Shown here piece by piece: positions 19,549 to 30,417 of a DNA stretch of 64,000 nt. The notes under the pieces are model-generated. The model was not told the origin of the DNA. It ran no database searches and was given only the letters and a program-made list of their open reading frames with translations. The first letter of the stretch is position 1, and each line of letters opens with the position of its first letter. A program made the position numbers and the translations under genes. The DNA comes from Shewanella violacea DSS12 (GTDB lineage: Bacteria > Pseudomonadota > Gammaproteobacteria > Enterobacterales > Shewanellaceae), in the NCBI RefSeq assembly GCF_000091325.1, contig NC_014012.1, positions 3,170,500 to 3,234,499 of the forward strand. The letters run 5' to 3'.

Positions 19549-21735
19549 TCAAAATTGATAATTCATAGACGCCTTATAATTTCTCCCAGGAAGACTCGAT
19601 CCTTCGTCATCAGGCCACACCGAATAAGTTTCATCAGTTAAGTTCTCGACACCAAAACGAATATCTAAATCATCAATATAACTCGGCTGATACGTAAGGT
19701 ATAAGTTGTGCAATTGATACCCTTCAGCATTCATCTCTCTTTCTAGTTGCCATTCTGGTAATCTGCTCATGTCCATCGAATAGCTTGATACACCCGATAC
19801 ACGCAATTCATCAAACATTTGCCAACTAAAGCCTAGATTAATCTTATCTTGTGGAGCCCTATCATAAGGTTCACGTTCATCGACAATTGTCCCCAGGTAA
19901 TAGTCAGGCACCCCTTCTACATCCATTCTCACGCGGCTGTAATTGGCAAATAAATCGAAGTCCGCAATTTGATAACTAAGCTCAACCTCAAGCCCTTCTG
20001 AATATAGTTTACTGATGTTTTTACTGGAATAATCCCTGTGAGTCGCTTCTTCTGGGCTAGCAAATACTTTTTCATTACCTACTAACCGATACATGAATGG
20101 AGCACCATCGATAAAGTCCTGTACCTGGGTATCAAACCAGTTAAGCTTAAACACAAACTTGTCAGCCCAAAGAGTATCCTCAAAGATGAATCCAACACCA
20201 GCCTCTAGATTTTCACTTCGCTCGGCTTTCAAATCGGGTTGTGGTTCTCGATAACAGTTTTTAATGGGACGATGACAAGCCCAATTATCTGCCTTATAGA
20301 GTTCACGAATATTGGGGCCACGAAAGCCTTGATTGTAGCGCGCATATAAACGTAGCCAGTCCATGGGCCTTAAAGTGATACCAGCATTAAGTGACCATTG
20401 GCCATCTTGATTATTACCATACTCACTGTAATTATCTGAGCTACGGCGATAATAATCATAGCGGACACCTGTTTCAGTACTCAGCCAACTCTGCCAATGA
20501 CTGTTGTTTAGCACACCCGCAGCAAAAGTATCTCCTCGACTCTTGCCATATAATTGCGACGTTATTTGTTCGAGATTATCCTTATTTTCATCTTCAAATT
20601 TTTGCTGCTCCCAGCTCGTAAAAATCACTGAGTCTGAAGTCATTTCATCCCAATCTTTAATGATGCGATTTTCAACGACTAAGCCATAAGTTTGATCTGT
20701 GAATTTTTCTGTATTATCAAAATTATAAGTTTTTGAAGGGAAGATAATATCGCCAGTTTGTAAGCGATCCTTATTATATTCTTGATAGTAAACACGGCTA
20801 TTTAAGTTGATGAAATCAGAACTTGGATCATAGTTATAGCTAAATGTTTGACTGAACCTTCTCGCTGTTTCTTGTTCACTAATTGGCTGCTCATTCCAGC
20901 GAGATTGGTTACGAAATGGCAGATCCGCTACCTTAGACTCAGTATAGAAAGTATTGCTATCAAAAAGGCCGTAGTCAGACTCAAAACTGGCCTTAATACG
21001 AAAATCGTCACTCTCACCATCATTTTTTATGCTTGCTGTTTGACCGCGAACCGAACCATCTTCGTCTCTCAGATTGATATCGATATCACCAAAGCTACGT
21101 TTATTTGCATGTAATGCGAGAGCTACGTCTTTATTTGCATAAAAGGCTGTCAGTCCATAGTGTCGGGCGTTATTTGCATCGGCATATCCTCCACGGAGCA
21201 ATACTCCGGAGCCAGCGCCGCCATAATCCCAACCACCTTTAGTGACGACTCGTATTTGACCACCTATGGCGCCACTCCCTTGTGTAACGCCATCAGCCCC
21301 CCGAGTGATCTCTACCGCTTTGACGATACTGGGATCTAAATCTAACGGGCTGACATAAGTACTTGTGCTACTGCCGTCGCTATATTGTTGATAATTGACA
21401 CCATCCACAATTAAATTAACTCTTTCATTACCAAAGCCACGGATCATTATCTCACCGACTAATGGCCGGTCATTATTGGATATGCTAATACTAGGCGTCT
21501 GTTTGATAACGTCTGTTAACTCTTGAGCTTGTGTATCTTGAATATGTTTATCTGTGATAACAGTCATAGATCTAGGCACTTCAAGAGTCTGTTGTTGCAT
21601 GTCGAGCTTAGTACCAATTATGACGATGACTTCAGTGTCAGGGTCGTGTGTTTTTTCTTCACCAATATCAAGCGTTTTAGCATGACTGCAGGGAACTATG
21701 CCTAAGAGCAGACAAAAACCAGTGAGCTTTTTCAT
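19549..21735 (-). CDS. TonB-dependent outer-membrane receptor, heme/hemoglobin type
   Basis: A 728-residue gated beta-barrel with signal peptide (MKKLTGFCLLLGIVPCSHA), TonB-box-like EVIVIIGTK, a plug domain (DVIKQTPSISISNNDRP, MIRGFGNERVNLIVDG, GSGAIGGQIRV) and a barrel ending MNYQF. FRGPNIRELY followed by QPDLKAERSEN resembles the FRAP/NPDL signature of heme receptors, so heme or heme-protein uptake is the best guess; ferric siderophore remains possible. AAGG lies six bases before the ATG at 21735. The Fur box at 21800-21818 predicts iron repression. Confidence 0.85.
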   Translation of the reverse strand: MKKLTGFCLLLGIVPCSHAKTLDIGEEKTHDPDTEVIVIIGTKLDMQQQTLEVPRSMTVITDKHIQDTQAQELTDVIKQTPSISISNNDRPLVGEIMIRGFGNERVNLIVDGVNYQQYSDGSSTSTYVSPLDLDPSIVKAVEITRGADGVTQGSGAIGGQIRVVTKGGWDYGGAGSGVLLRGGYADANNARHYGLTAFYANKDVALALHANKRSFGDIDINLRDEDGSVRGQTASIKNDGESDDFRIKASFESDYGLFDSNTFYTESKVADLPFRNQSRWNEQPISEQETARRFSQTFSYNYDPSSDFINLNSRVYYQEYNKDRLQTGDIIFPSKTYNFDNTEKFTDQTYGLVVENRIIKDWDEMTSDSVIFTSWEQQKFEDENKDNLEQITSQLYGKSRGDTFAAGVLNNSHWQSWLSTETGVRYDYYRRSSDNYSEYGNNQDGQWSLNAGITLRPMDWLRLYARYNQGFRGPNIRELYKADNWACHRPIKNCYREPQPDLKAERSENLEAGVGFIFEDTLWADKFVFKLNWFDTQVQDFIDGAPFMYRLVGNEKVFASPEEATHRDYSSKNISKLYSEGLEVELSYQIADFDLFANYSRVRMDVEGVPDYYLGTIVDEREPYDRAPQDKINLGFSWQMFDELRVSGVSSYSMDMSRLPEWQLEREMNAEGYQLHNLYLTYQPSYIDDLDIRFGVENLTDETYSVWPDDEGSSLPGRNYKASMNYQF

Positions 21736-21799
21736 AAACATCCTTATTGATTCAACTACTTGAAAAACACCTGCAATTTACTCTCAGGACAAACTAGAT

Positions 21800-21818
21800 G
21801 CAAATGATTATCATTACA
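21800..21818. promoter_or_regulatory. Fur box between TonB receptor and DUF4920 gene
   Basis: On the minus strand this 19-mer reads TGTAATGATAATCATTTGC and matches the classical Fur consensus at 15 of 19 positions, with a 14-base uninterrupted core. It lies 65 bases before the receptor start and 97 before the divergent gene, so it could control both. Confidence 0.82.
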
Positions 21819-21914
21819 TTTACAATTGTTACTCGCTGTAGCTCTTTTAATTTAACAAGCCTGTGTTAGCATTTGGTGTAATTAATATTAATCGAATGCA
21901 AATAGGAGAATGTT

Positions 21915-22376
21915 ATGAAGTATTTTTATGGGTTACTTGCGGCGGCATTAATGAGTATATGTGTCCAGGCTAAAGTGCAAGAGTTTGGTGATCGAGTCGA
22001 TGATTCTAACTTAGTTGAGATTTCAACAATTCTGGCCCAACCTGAAGATTATTTAAATGAACCTGTGACCATAGGTGGGACTATTATCGGTGTATGTGAG
22101 AAAAAGGGCTGCTGGATGGAACTCGCTTCTGATTCCAAATTTGAAAAGTTACGCATAAAAGTACGTGATGGAGACATGGTTTTTCCTGTTAGCACTAAGG
22201 GCCGTCAGGCAATAGCCAAGGGACAGCTAAATCCTATTCATTTAGACTTATCACAGACCAAACATTATTTGGCCATGCAGGCCGAACGTAAACATGAAGA
22301 TTTTGAGCCAAACTCTGTGACTGAGGCGTTAACCCTTTATCAATTAGTGCCTAGTGGAGTTAAAATTCTTGATTAA
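21915..22376 (+). CDS. DUF4920-like small periplasmic protein
   Basis: A 153-residue protein with signal peptide (MKYFYGLLAAALMSICVQA) and the conserved stretch TIIGVCEKKGCWMEL (CxxxxC followed by W), which I associate with DUF4920 proteins of unknown function. AGGAGA is six bases before the ATG. It is divergent from the heme-type receptor across a Fur box, so an iron- or redox-related role is possible by context only. Confidence 0.72.
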   Translation: MKYFYGLLAAALMSICVQAKVQEFGDRVDDSNLVEISTILAQPEDYLNEPVTIGGTIIGVCEKKGCWMELASDSKFEKLRIKVRDGDMVFPVSTKGRQAIAKGQLNPIHLDLSQTKHYLAMQAERKHEDFEPNSVTEALTLYQLVPSGVKILD

Positions 22377-22710
22377 TCATATGGATATGAATTCAAAATA
22401 TGGCTAACTGAAGGGGTTGCTGAATACCCCTGCTAGGCATACCTATGTGTGTTAGCCAACACCTCAGCCCCTCTATTTTAGATCGGCAAAGATCATATCA
22501 CCTAGCTAGAATGGCATCACATGAACAACTTAGCGTCTCCTTAGGATACTAATTTGTCATCTTTAGTCATTATCGTTCACTTATCATTCTCTAAAAAGTA
22601 AGTAATAGTCGAGAGGCAGCGGCTAAATAATCCCTAATAAAAACTAAAATACGCGAAGTGTTAACTAGTCTCACTAGAAGACAGGAACGCGAACAAGCAT
22701 TGAGGCAAGT
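22377..22710. other. Intergenic region before acyl-CoA ligase
   Basis: 334 bases without a gene. No convincing hairpin terminator, repeat or promoter pair stood out; the base composition is ordinary. Confidence 0.4.
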
Positions 22711-24441
22711 ATGGAAGCATCGTTTTGGAATGGTAAACGCGCCCCTGGGATCTCAGATTCCATCGACTTAGCACAATATGGATCGGCTATTGACGCCATC
22801 GAAGAGGCCTTTATCAAGTACGCAGATAAACCGGCATTTACCAGTTTGGGGCACACTCTCAGTTATCAAGAGATTAACCATTACAGTGCCGCATTCGCCC
22901 ATTACCTGCAAAATCAAACCTCACTGGTCCCCGGTGATGCAATCGCCATCCAGATGCTCAATACCCTGCAATACCCAGTCGCCGTATTTGGTGCATTACG
23001 GGCGGGGCTGCGTATCGTCAATACTAATCCCTTGTATACCGAACCTGAGATGATTCATCAATTTAATGATTCAGGCGCCAAAGCCCTCCTGTGCATGGAT
23101 ATTTTTGCCAAGTCGGTTGAGAACATTCAGAAAGAGACCAGTCTCGAATTGATCATCACCACCAGCCTCGCCGATATGCTACCTAGGATGAAACGCGTGT
23201 TAATCAACTCCACCGTCAAACATATCAAGAAGATGGTGCCCAATTACCATCTGCCCCAGGCGGTATCATTCAGGAAAGTCCTGAAACAACATCTAGGCAA
23301 GGGCTTCACCCCGGCCCACCTCGATAAGCCAGACGACACCATAGTTCTGCAGTACACAGGCGGCACCACAGGTGTCGCTAAGAGCGCCGAGCTCACCAAC
23401 ACCAATATTATCGCCAATATGCTCCAAGCTGGCGTGGTGACACATCAGCATGATGAACACGGCAAACCTCTGCTGGGAGATGGCCAGGCCATCATGGTCG
23501 CCCCTTTGCCCCTGTACCACATCTACTCGTTTACCGTGCACCTGATGGCATTTTTCAGATTGGGCCAGCACAGCATACTTATCGCCAATCCCAGAGATAC
23601 CGAGACCTTTATCAAGGCGATGAAACCTTTTAAGATAAACGGCCTGATGGGGCTGAACACCCTATTCGTTTCCCTGATGGAGAGCCCGAGTTTCAAGCTA
23701 CTCGACTTTAGTGAGCTGAAATTCACTCTATCTGGCGGCACAGCGCTGATGGACGATACCGCCAAGCGCTGGAAAGCGCTCACAGGTGTTGGTATCTCAG
23801 AGGCTTATGGCCTGACCGAATGTTCACCCGCCGTCTGCATGAACCCGATTAACGGCTTAGAGCGATTAGGCACCGTAGGTCAGGCGATGCAGCACACGGC
23901 GCTCAAGTGTATAAATGTCCTAGGTGAAGAAGTACCCATTGGCGAGCGCGGCGAGCTCTGTGTCAAGGGCCCTCAGGTGATGAAAGGCTACTGGAATCGT
24001 CCCAAGGCCACCCGAGAGTCTTTCACCCAAGATGGGCAATGGCTGCTCACCGGTGATATCGCCATTATCGATGCAGATGGTTTCGTTAGCATAGTCGACC
24101 GGGTCAAGGACATGATCATAGTCTCTGGCTTTAACGTCTTTCCCAACGAAATTGAAGGCGTGGTAGCGACTCACCCGGATGTGGTTAACTGCGCCGCTAT
24201 CGGTGTTGAAGATGCTAAAACCGGTGAGGCAGTTAAGCTCTATGTTGTCATACAAGATAATGCCTCCCTGACAGGAGAAGATATCAGGACTTTTTGCAAG
24301 AACAAGCTCACCGGCTACAAGATCCCGCGTCAATTTGAATTCAGGAGTGAACTGCCCATGTCGCCCGTGGGAAAAATTCTTAGGCGTAAGCTAAAAGATG
24401 ACAACAGTGCAACAGAGGAAGCGAGAAAACGCAGCGCTTAG
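22711..24441 (+). CDS. Long-chain acyl-CoA synthetase (FadD-like AMP-forming ligase)
   Basis: A 576-residue ANL-superfamily ligase that activates fatty acids via an acyl-adenylate. YTGGTTGVAKSAELTN is the ATP/AMP P-loop; EAYGLTECSP is the A5 motif; LLTGDIA and VDRVKDMIIVSGFNVFPNEIE mark the hinge and FACS region; the C-terminal catalytic Lys is probably in SPVGKILRR. GAGG precedes the ATG. It converges on an AraC regulator six bases away, with fadH beyond, consistent with (unsaturated) fatty-acid degradation. Confidence 0.88.
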   Translation: MEASFWNGKRAPGISDSIDLAQYGSAIDAIEEAFIKYADKPAFTSLGHTLSYQEINHYSAAFAHYLQNQTSLVPGDAIAIQMLNTLQYPVAVFGALRAGLRIVNTNPLYTEPEMIHQFNDSGAKALLCMDIFAKSVENIQKETSLELIITTSLADMLPRMKRVLINSTVKHIKKMVPNYHLPQAVSFRKVLKQHLGKGFTPAHLDKPDDTIVLQYTGGTTGVAKSAELTNTNIIANMLQAGVVTHQHDEHGKPLLGDGQAIMVAPLPLYHIYSFTVHLMAFFRLGQHSILIANPRDTETFIKAMKPFKINGLMGLNTLFVSLMESPSFKLLDFSELKFTLSGGTALMDDTAKRWKALTGVGISEAYGLTECSPAVCMNPINGLERLGTVGQAMQHTALKCINVLGEEVPIGERGELCVKGPQVMKGYWNRPKATRESFTQDGQWLLTGDIAIIDADGFVSIVDRVKDMIIVSGFNVFPNEIEGVVATHPDVVNCAAIGVEDAKTGEAVKLYVVIQDNASLTGEDIRTFCKNKLTGYKIPRQFEFRSELPMSPVGKILRRKLKDDNSATEEARKRSA

Positions 24442-24447
24442 CAGCTT

Positions 24448-25533
24448 TTATTTCTGTATCGTTCTGAAGCGCCCCGGCGCTTCGCCCGTCCAACGTTTAA
24501 AGGCTCGCTGAAAAGCCGTCGGCGAGCCAAACCCTAACAGGTAAGCAATTTCACCTAAGGTTAACGCCGTATCCTGTACATAGCTTATGGCTAGAGTACG
24601 GCGGGTATCATTCAAGGTTTGTTGAAAACTGCCCCCCTCCTCCACAAGTTTGCGCCTCACGGTCCAGGGAGCCATATTCAGCTGCTGTGAGACTTGTTCC
24701 AGTGTCGGTGTACTTCCATCCAGCAAAGGGCCAATTGCTCGGCTGACTTTCTCATGAAAACTCAACCCCAAGCGCACTTTTTCCAGCTCTTCATCTGCGC
24801 CTCTTCTGAGTAACTCAAAGGTTGGCGCACTTCGATTGATACAAGACCAGGCTAATGCTTCGGCTTTGATGACGATATAGTTACTCGCTTGTTCAAACAG
24901 CACAGGGCAATTAAACAGCTCATGGTATTTTTCTGCATAAACCGGAGCTGGAAACTCGAAGCAGACCTTCTCAATCCCATCCTCCCTGCCAATGAGAGCT
25001 TGGATTACCTGACACCAACCAGACAAGACGGAGTCGACCACGAAATAATTGTAATCGTTATAGGGCTTGATGGAATAAAACATCAACACCCCTTGGCCTT
25101 GCTCTACGCCGTACTCTCGACTCAAGGCCAGGTACTTATCCTGCTCCATACCAAACGCCTGACTGACAAAGAATTGCGACTGGCCTCTGGAGTTATATTT
25201 ATTGAGTAGCTCAAAGCTAGCTATCTGCTCACAGGCTTGTTTGAGATCTTGGGCGCTAAACGCCAATAAGCCAGCAATACCCAGATTAGTCGCTCTAGTG
25301 ACCTCTCCCATGACTAGCCCAAACCAAGGTAAACCACAGGCTTGAATACAATCATGACCCAGCCGCATAAATTTAGGAATACTCACCCTGGCATCTGGGG
25401 ACGATAAAGAGGTTGAATCGATAGAATATTTATCCAATATTTCATCGACCTCTACCCCAAGATGCGCCATCGCCTTGAGCATGATCTCGATATAAGAAAC
25501 TGAAATGTCACCTAGTTTCATAATAAGCACCAT
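24448..25533 (-). CDS. AraC-family transcriptional regulator
   Basis: A 361-residue regulator with an N-terminal domain of the AraC/OruR (arabinose-binding-like) type and a C-terminal double helix-turn-helix: LTLGEIAYLLGFGSPTAFQRAF then GEAPGRFR. The start is uncertain between ATGs at 25533 and 25521. It is divergent from fadH (115 bases) and convergent with the acyl-CoA ligase, so it probably controls one or both; a fatty acid is a plausible but unproven effector. Confidence 0.85.
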   Translation of the reverse strand: MVLIMKLGDISVSYIEIMLKAMAHLGVEVDEILDKYSIDSTSLSSPDARVSIPKFMRLGHDCIQACGLPWFGLVMGEVTRATNLGIAGLLAFSAQDLKQACEQIASFELLNKYNSRGQSQFFVSQAFGMEQDKYLALSREYGVEQGQGVLMFYSIKPYNDYNYFVVDSVLSGWCQVIQALIGREDGIEKVCFEFPAPVYAEKYHELFNCPVLFEQASNYIVIKAEALAWSCINRSAPTFELLRRGADEELEKVRLGLSFHEKVSRAIGPLLDGSTPTLEQVSQQLNMAPWTVRRKLVEEGGSFQQTLNDTRRTLAISYVQDTALTLGEIAYLLGFGSPTAFQRAFKRWTGEAPGRFRTIQK

Positions 25534-25636
25534 CTTGACTATCTGTCATTATGCAAACAATAGTCATCAATTTGTAATCTTTAGTCATTGGCCAATCCTA
25601 TCATTCGCTCTATCTTTAACCAAGAATAAATAATAA

Positions 25637-27667
<2,031 letters not shown>

Positions 27668-27690
27668 TTTTCAGGCTTTAGTGCTTGTAT

Positions 27691-27717
27691 GAGTGTTTGA
27701 GTGTTTGAGTGTTTGAG
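27691..27717. repeat. 8-bp microsatellite (GAGTGTTT)
   Basis: Three perfect copies of GAGTGTTT plus a partial fourth lie just downstream of fadH. Confidence 0.8.
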
Positions 27718-27722
27718 AATTC

Positions 27723-27750
27723 AGGTGCTAGTTCCTAGGAACTAGCACCT
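27723..27750. terminator. Perfect 28-bp palindrome between fadH and the chemoreceptor
   Basis: The half-site AGGTGCTAGTTCCT is followed immediately by its exact complement AGGAACTAGCACCT. It lies between two convergent genes and could act as a terminator, although it lacks a long U run. Its core contains CTAGTTCCTAG, repeated at other intergenic sites of the window. Confidence 0.6.
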
Positions 27751-27767
27751 TGTCTAAAAATATAAGA

Positions 27768-29216
27768 TTAACTGGTTCTATATTGCTTCAAAATCCCATC
27801 TAAATCGGCAGATGAACGATGCAGTTCTGCAGCCAATGACAGCGAACGCTGCGCCGTTTGCTTTATCGTTTCTGACTGATCACGTATATCATTGAGTTGC
27901 ATCGCTATATCACGTGCTGAGACACTCTGCTCCTCGGCTGAGGCGGCAATTTGTGAGCTCATATCGAACACGTCATTAGTCGATGCAGCCATAGAGTCCA
28001 CGTCTTCTCCCACGGAGACGATAGCGACTCGCCCTAGATCAGCCTGATCGACTATCTCTTCTGTCACCCGAGTCAATTTAGTCGAACCAGATTGCAAACC
28101 TTCAATCATAGACTGAATCTCCACCGTTGCCTGCTGAGTTCGCCCAGCAAGGGTTCTCACCTCATCGGCAACCACGGCAAAACCTCGACCCTGCTCGCCG
28201 GCGCGAGCCGCCTCAATGGCTGCATTGAGAGCAAGCAGATTAGTCTGCTCAGATATGCTGTTAATTGTGGTGACTACGGCACCAATTTCAGAAGCATTAT
28301 GAGACAACTGAGAGACCGAATCAGATGCTGCGCCAATCTTAGCCACCAGGCCAGAGATACGTTTAACCGCATCTGTGATACGCAGTTTGCTCTCTTCTGC
28401 TTGATAAGAGTTGGCCTTGGTCTGCTCCGAGGTATTAGCCGCGTTACGTGATACCTCTTCTATGGCGGCGGTCATTTGATCCATGGCAACGGCCACAGTA
28501 TCTAAAAACTGATGCTGGAAACCAATCAAGTTGTCACTCTGAGTGGCTTGCTGATTAAATTCATCGGCGGCTTGAGCCAGAGTCGCGGCATTATTGCCTA
28601 TCGCTATGACCATCTCACTCATATGATCTGCGTTACGGTCTATCTCGGTCGCTATCATACTGAAATCATCTTTACCGAAAAAATTAAGCCTTTGAGTGAG
28701 GTCGCCATCGGCCAAACGTTTAATCGCGATATACATATCCCATAAGCCACCGCCTAAGGAAGTTGAAATCCAATAGCTCAACTGGAACAGAGGCAGTAAA
28801 CCCGCTAGTGCAATCCAGAATATAAAGTTAGCATGATTCAGCTCTTCAGCTTCCCAAACAGCCACATTGGTATTGAGCTGCAGATACTTACTGCCAACGG
28901 CTGAGGTGACAGTAACACTGTCCCTCTGACGGGATGAGTTCACACGGCTTACCACTTGTAAACCTTGCTCTGTGGCAAATCGTCTCAGGTCATTACCTTC
29001 AATGGCCTGGGAATTAGCTACAGCCGCAAAGGCATCAAGTTTAGCTTGCGCCCTGATTTGACTGCTCTGGTGTGTGTGCTCTTTTGCATAGTTCAAGTTG
29101 AACAAAGCAATACTGGCAGTGATCAGTGTCACCATAGAACAAACCAGCCAAAACTTACCGTTCAGGCTGAGCTTGATCATTAAGGCATCTATCGTTCTAA
29201 ATTCAATTTGTTTCAT
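27768..29216 (-). CDS. Methyl-accepting chemotaxis protein
   Basis: A 482-residue membrane chemoreceptor. One transmembrane helix near residues 22-42 and a second near 130-150 enclose a small (about 90-residue) periplasmic segment; a HAMP-like region ([18 protein letters not shown]) and a long coiled-coil signalling domain follow. The hairpin tip [20 protein letters not shown] is diagnostic. The ligand is not predictable. The ATG at 29216 has a weak AGGTAAAG site; 29180 is an alternative. Confidence 0.92.
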   Translation of the reverse strand: MKQIEFRTIDALMIKLSLNGKFWLVCSMVTLITASIALFNLNYAKEHTHQSSQIRAQAKLDAFAAVANSQAIEGNDLRRFATEQGLQVVSRVNSSRQRDSVTVTSAVGSKYLQLNTNVAVWEAEELNHANFIFWIALAGLLPLFQLSYWISTSLGGGLWDMYIAIKRLADGDLTQRLNFFGKDDFSMIATEIDRNADHMSEMVIAIGNNAATLAQAADEFNQQATQSDNLIGFQHQFLDTVAVAMDQMTAAIEEVSRNAANTSEQTKANSYQAEESKLRITDAVKRISGLVAKIGAASDSVSQLSHNASEIGAVVTTINSISEQTNLLALNAAIEAARAGEQGRGFAVVADEVRTLAGRTQQATVEIQSMIEGLQSGSTKLTRVTEEIVDQADLGRVAIVSVGEDVDSMAASTNDVFDMSSQIAASAEEQSVSARDIAMQLNDIRDQSETIKQTAQRSLSLAAELHRSSADLDGILKQYRTS

Positions 29217-29278
29217 CTTCTTTACCTAGTTCCTAGTTCAGCGAGCCACTCTTTAATAAACAAGCCAAGCTAACGATT

Positions 29279-29794
29279 TTAATCGTTAGTGGTCGTTTTA
29301 GCGGTGGCTTTAGTTGCAGTTGACGAACCCGTGAACCCGCACCATCTCTGAGGTAGGCTAACGAGTTGTCCAGTTAGTAAGGTCATGGAATAACCAAGCA
29401 GTGCGCCCAGTATTAATGCCGGCAGTATATTGGCTAGATCACCAGACATGGCGAAGGTAATACAGCAACCGATAAAGGCGCCGGGAATGAAGGCGAGTTT
29501 ATGATAACTGGCCTGCAGGCACATGGCCCCGGTGACAATACCTGTGAGTAGATACCCCACAAGAGGCGACTCAAGATATCCACTTCCAGCAATGACAATC
29601 CAGGCCCAAAATACACCCGACAAGTTAGTTGCCCAACTCATGAGCACGCCTTGAAAACCAGATTTTGGTTGAGCGAAATAGGTACTACAGGCTAGAAAGC
29701 CTATCCAAGTGACTAGACTGAATGTATCGGCGATGCCGGCCCAAACAGCCGCAAGTAGACCCGCCGAAATGGCGACTTGCCAACGATTTTCCAT
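29279..29794 (-). CDS. DUF1097-family membrane protein (YcdZ-like)
   Basis: A 171-residue polytopic inner-membrane protein from the ATG at 29794 (GAGGGG upstream). The frame is open to 29899, but the family start aligns with MENRWQVAISAGLLAAVWAG. TWIGFLACSTYFAQPKSG is the characteristic first loop. About five hydrophobic spans. Function unknown; YcdZ-like proteins are presumed transport-related. Confidence 0.72.
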   Translation of the reverse strand: MENRWQVAISAGLLAAVWAGIADTFSLVTWIGFLACSTYFAQPKSGFQGVLMSWATNLSGVFWAWIVIAGSGYLESPLVGYLLTGIVTGAMCLQASYHKLAFIPGAFIGCCITFAMSGDLANILPALILGALLGYSMTLLTGQLVSLPQRWCGFTGSSTATKATAKTTTND

Positions 29795-30132
29795 GTATTG
29801 ACCCCTCATTACATAGGAATAAGGCCAATTATTATTTTTTATTGGCCATTTTGTTGGATAAATTACTCCCTTTTGTAAAATAAAAATAGGATCTAACACG
29901 TAAAGTCAGTATTAACTGCTGCTTAATTGGGCTTATACGGCAATAAACAGACATAAAATCATGTTTAAGTCATTTTCACATCATGATTTTGCAGATAATG
30001 AAAATGAAGATTGTAGTAATAAGACTAAATTTTAATCAAGTTGCATTAAGGAATGCCCAATAGTGAAAAATGCCTAAGCTATCGCCCGACAGATTGAGGG
30101 CTCTTCGAGATCCATTCAGGTTTCATTATTTT

Positions 30133-30180
30133 ATGATTTTATGATTTTATGATTTTATGATTTTATGATTTTATGATTTT
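30133..30180. repeat. Octanucleotide microsatellite (ATGATTTT)6
   Basis: Six perfect tandem copies of ATGATTTT end exactly where a copy of the GMC oxidoreductase 3' end begins. A shorter, imperfect version of the same AT-rich stretch occurs at 30391-30420 next to the intact gene. Confidence 0.95.
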
Positions 30181-30281
30181 ACGAGAGATATCGACCCAGC
30201 CTATGGCCTAAACACAGCAGTGTGTAGCTAGGCGGTAGCCCCAGGATTCGGGAATAACTAACGCCACCACAGATGAATAGG
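30179..30281 (-). pseudogene. Duplicated 3' end of the GMC oxidoreductase gene
   Basis: About 100 bases repeat the last ~34 codons of the gene ending at 30418, including stop codon and peptide LPPSYTLLCLGHRLGRYLS. The upstream part carries compensating small indels (a G4 against G5 run and an extra base) so the frame LFICGG... diverges, then returns. It is a partial duplicate or the relic of a tandem paralogue, not a functional gene. Confidence 0.85.
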
Positions 30282-30319
30282 TCATTCTGGCTAGGTTCTG
30301 TTTCTAAGTTTCTGGTTCT

Positions 30320-30389
30320 AAGTTGTAAGTTGTAAGTTGGAAGTTGGAAGTTGGAAGTTGGAAGTTTTAAGTTGGAAGTTTTAAGTTCT
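30320..30389. repeat. Heptanucleotide microsatellite (AAGTTGG-type, 10 copies)
   Basis: Ten consecutive seven-base units: AAGTTGT x2, AAGTTGG x4, then AAGTTTT, AAGTTGG, AAGTTTT, AAGTTCT. It lies between the duplicated and intact ends of the GMC gene. Confidence 0.92.
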
Positions 30390-30417
30390 AGTTTCATTAT
30401 TTTACGATTTTATGATT

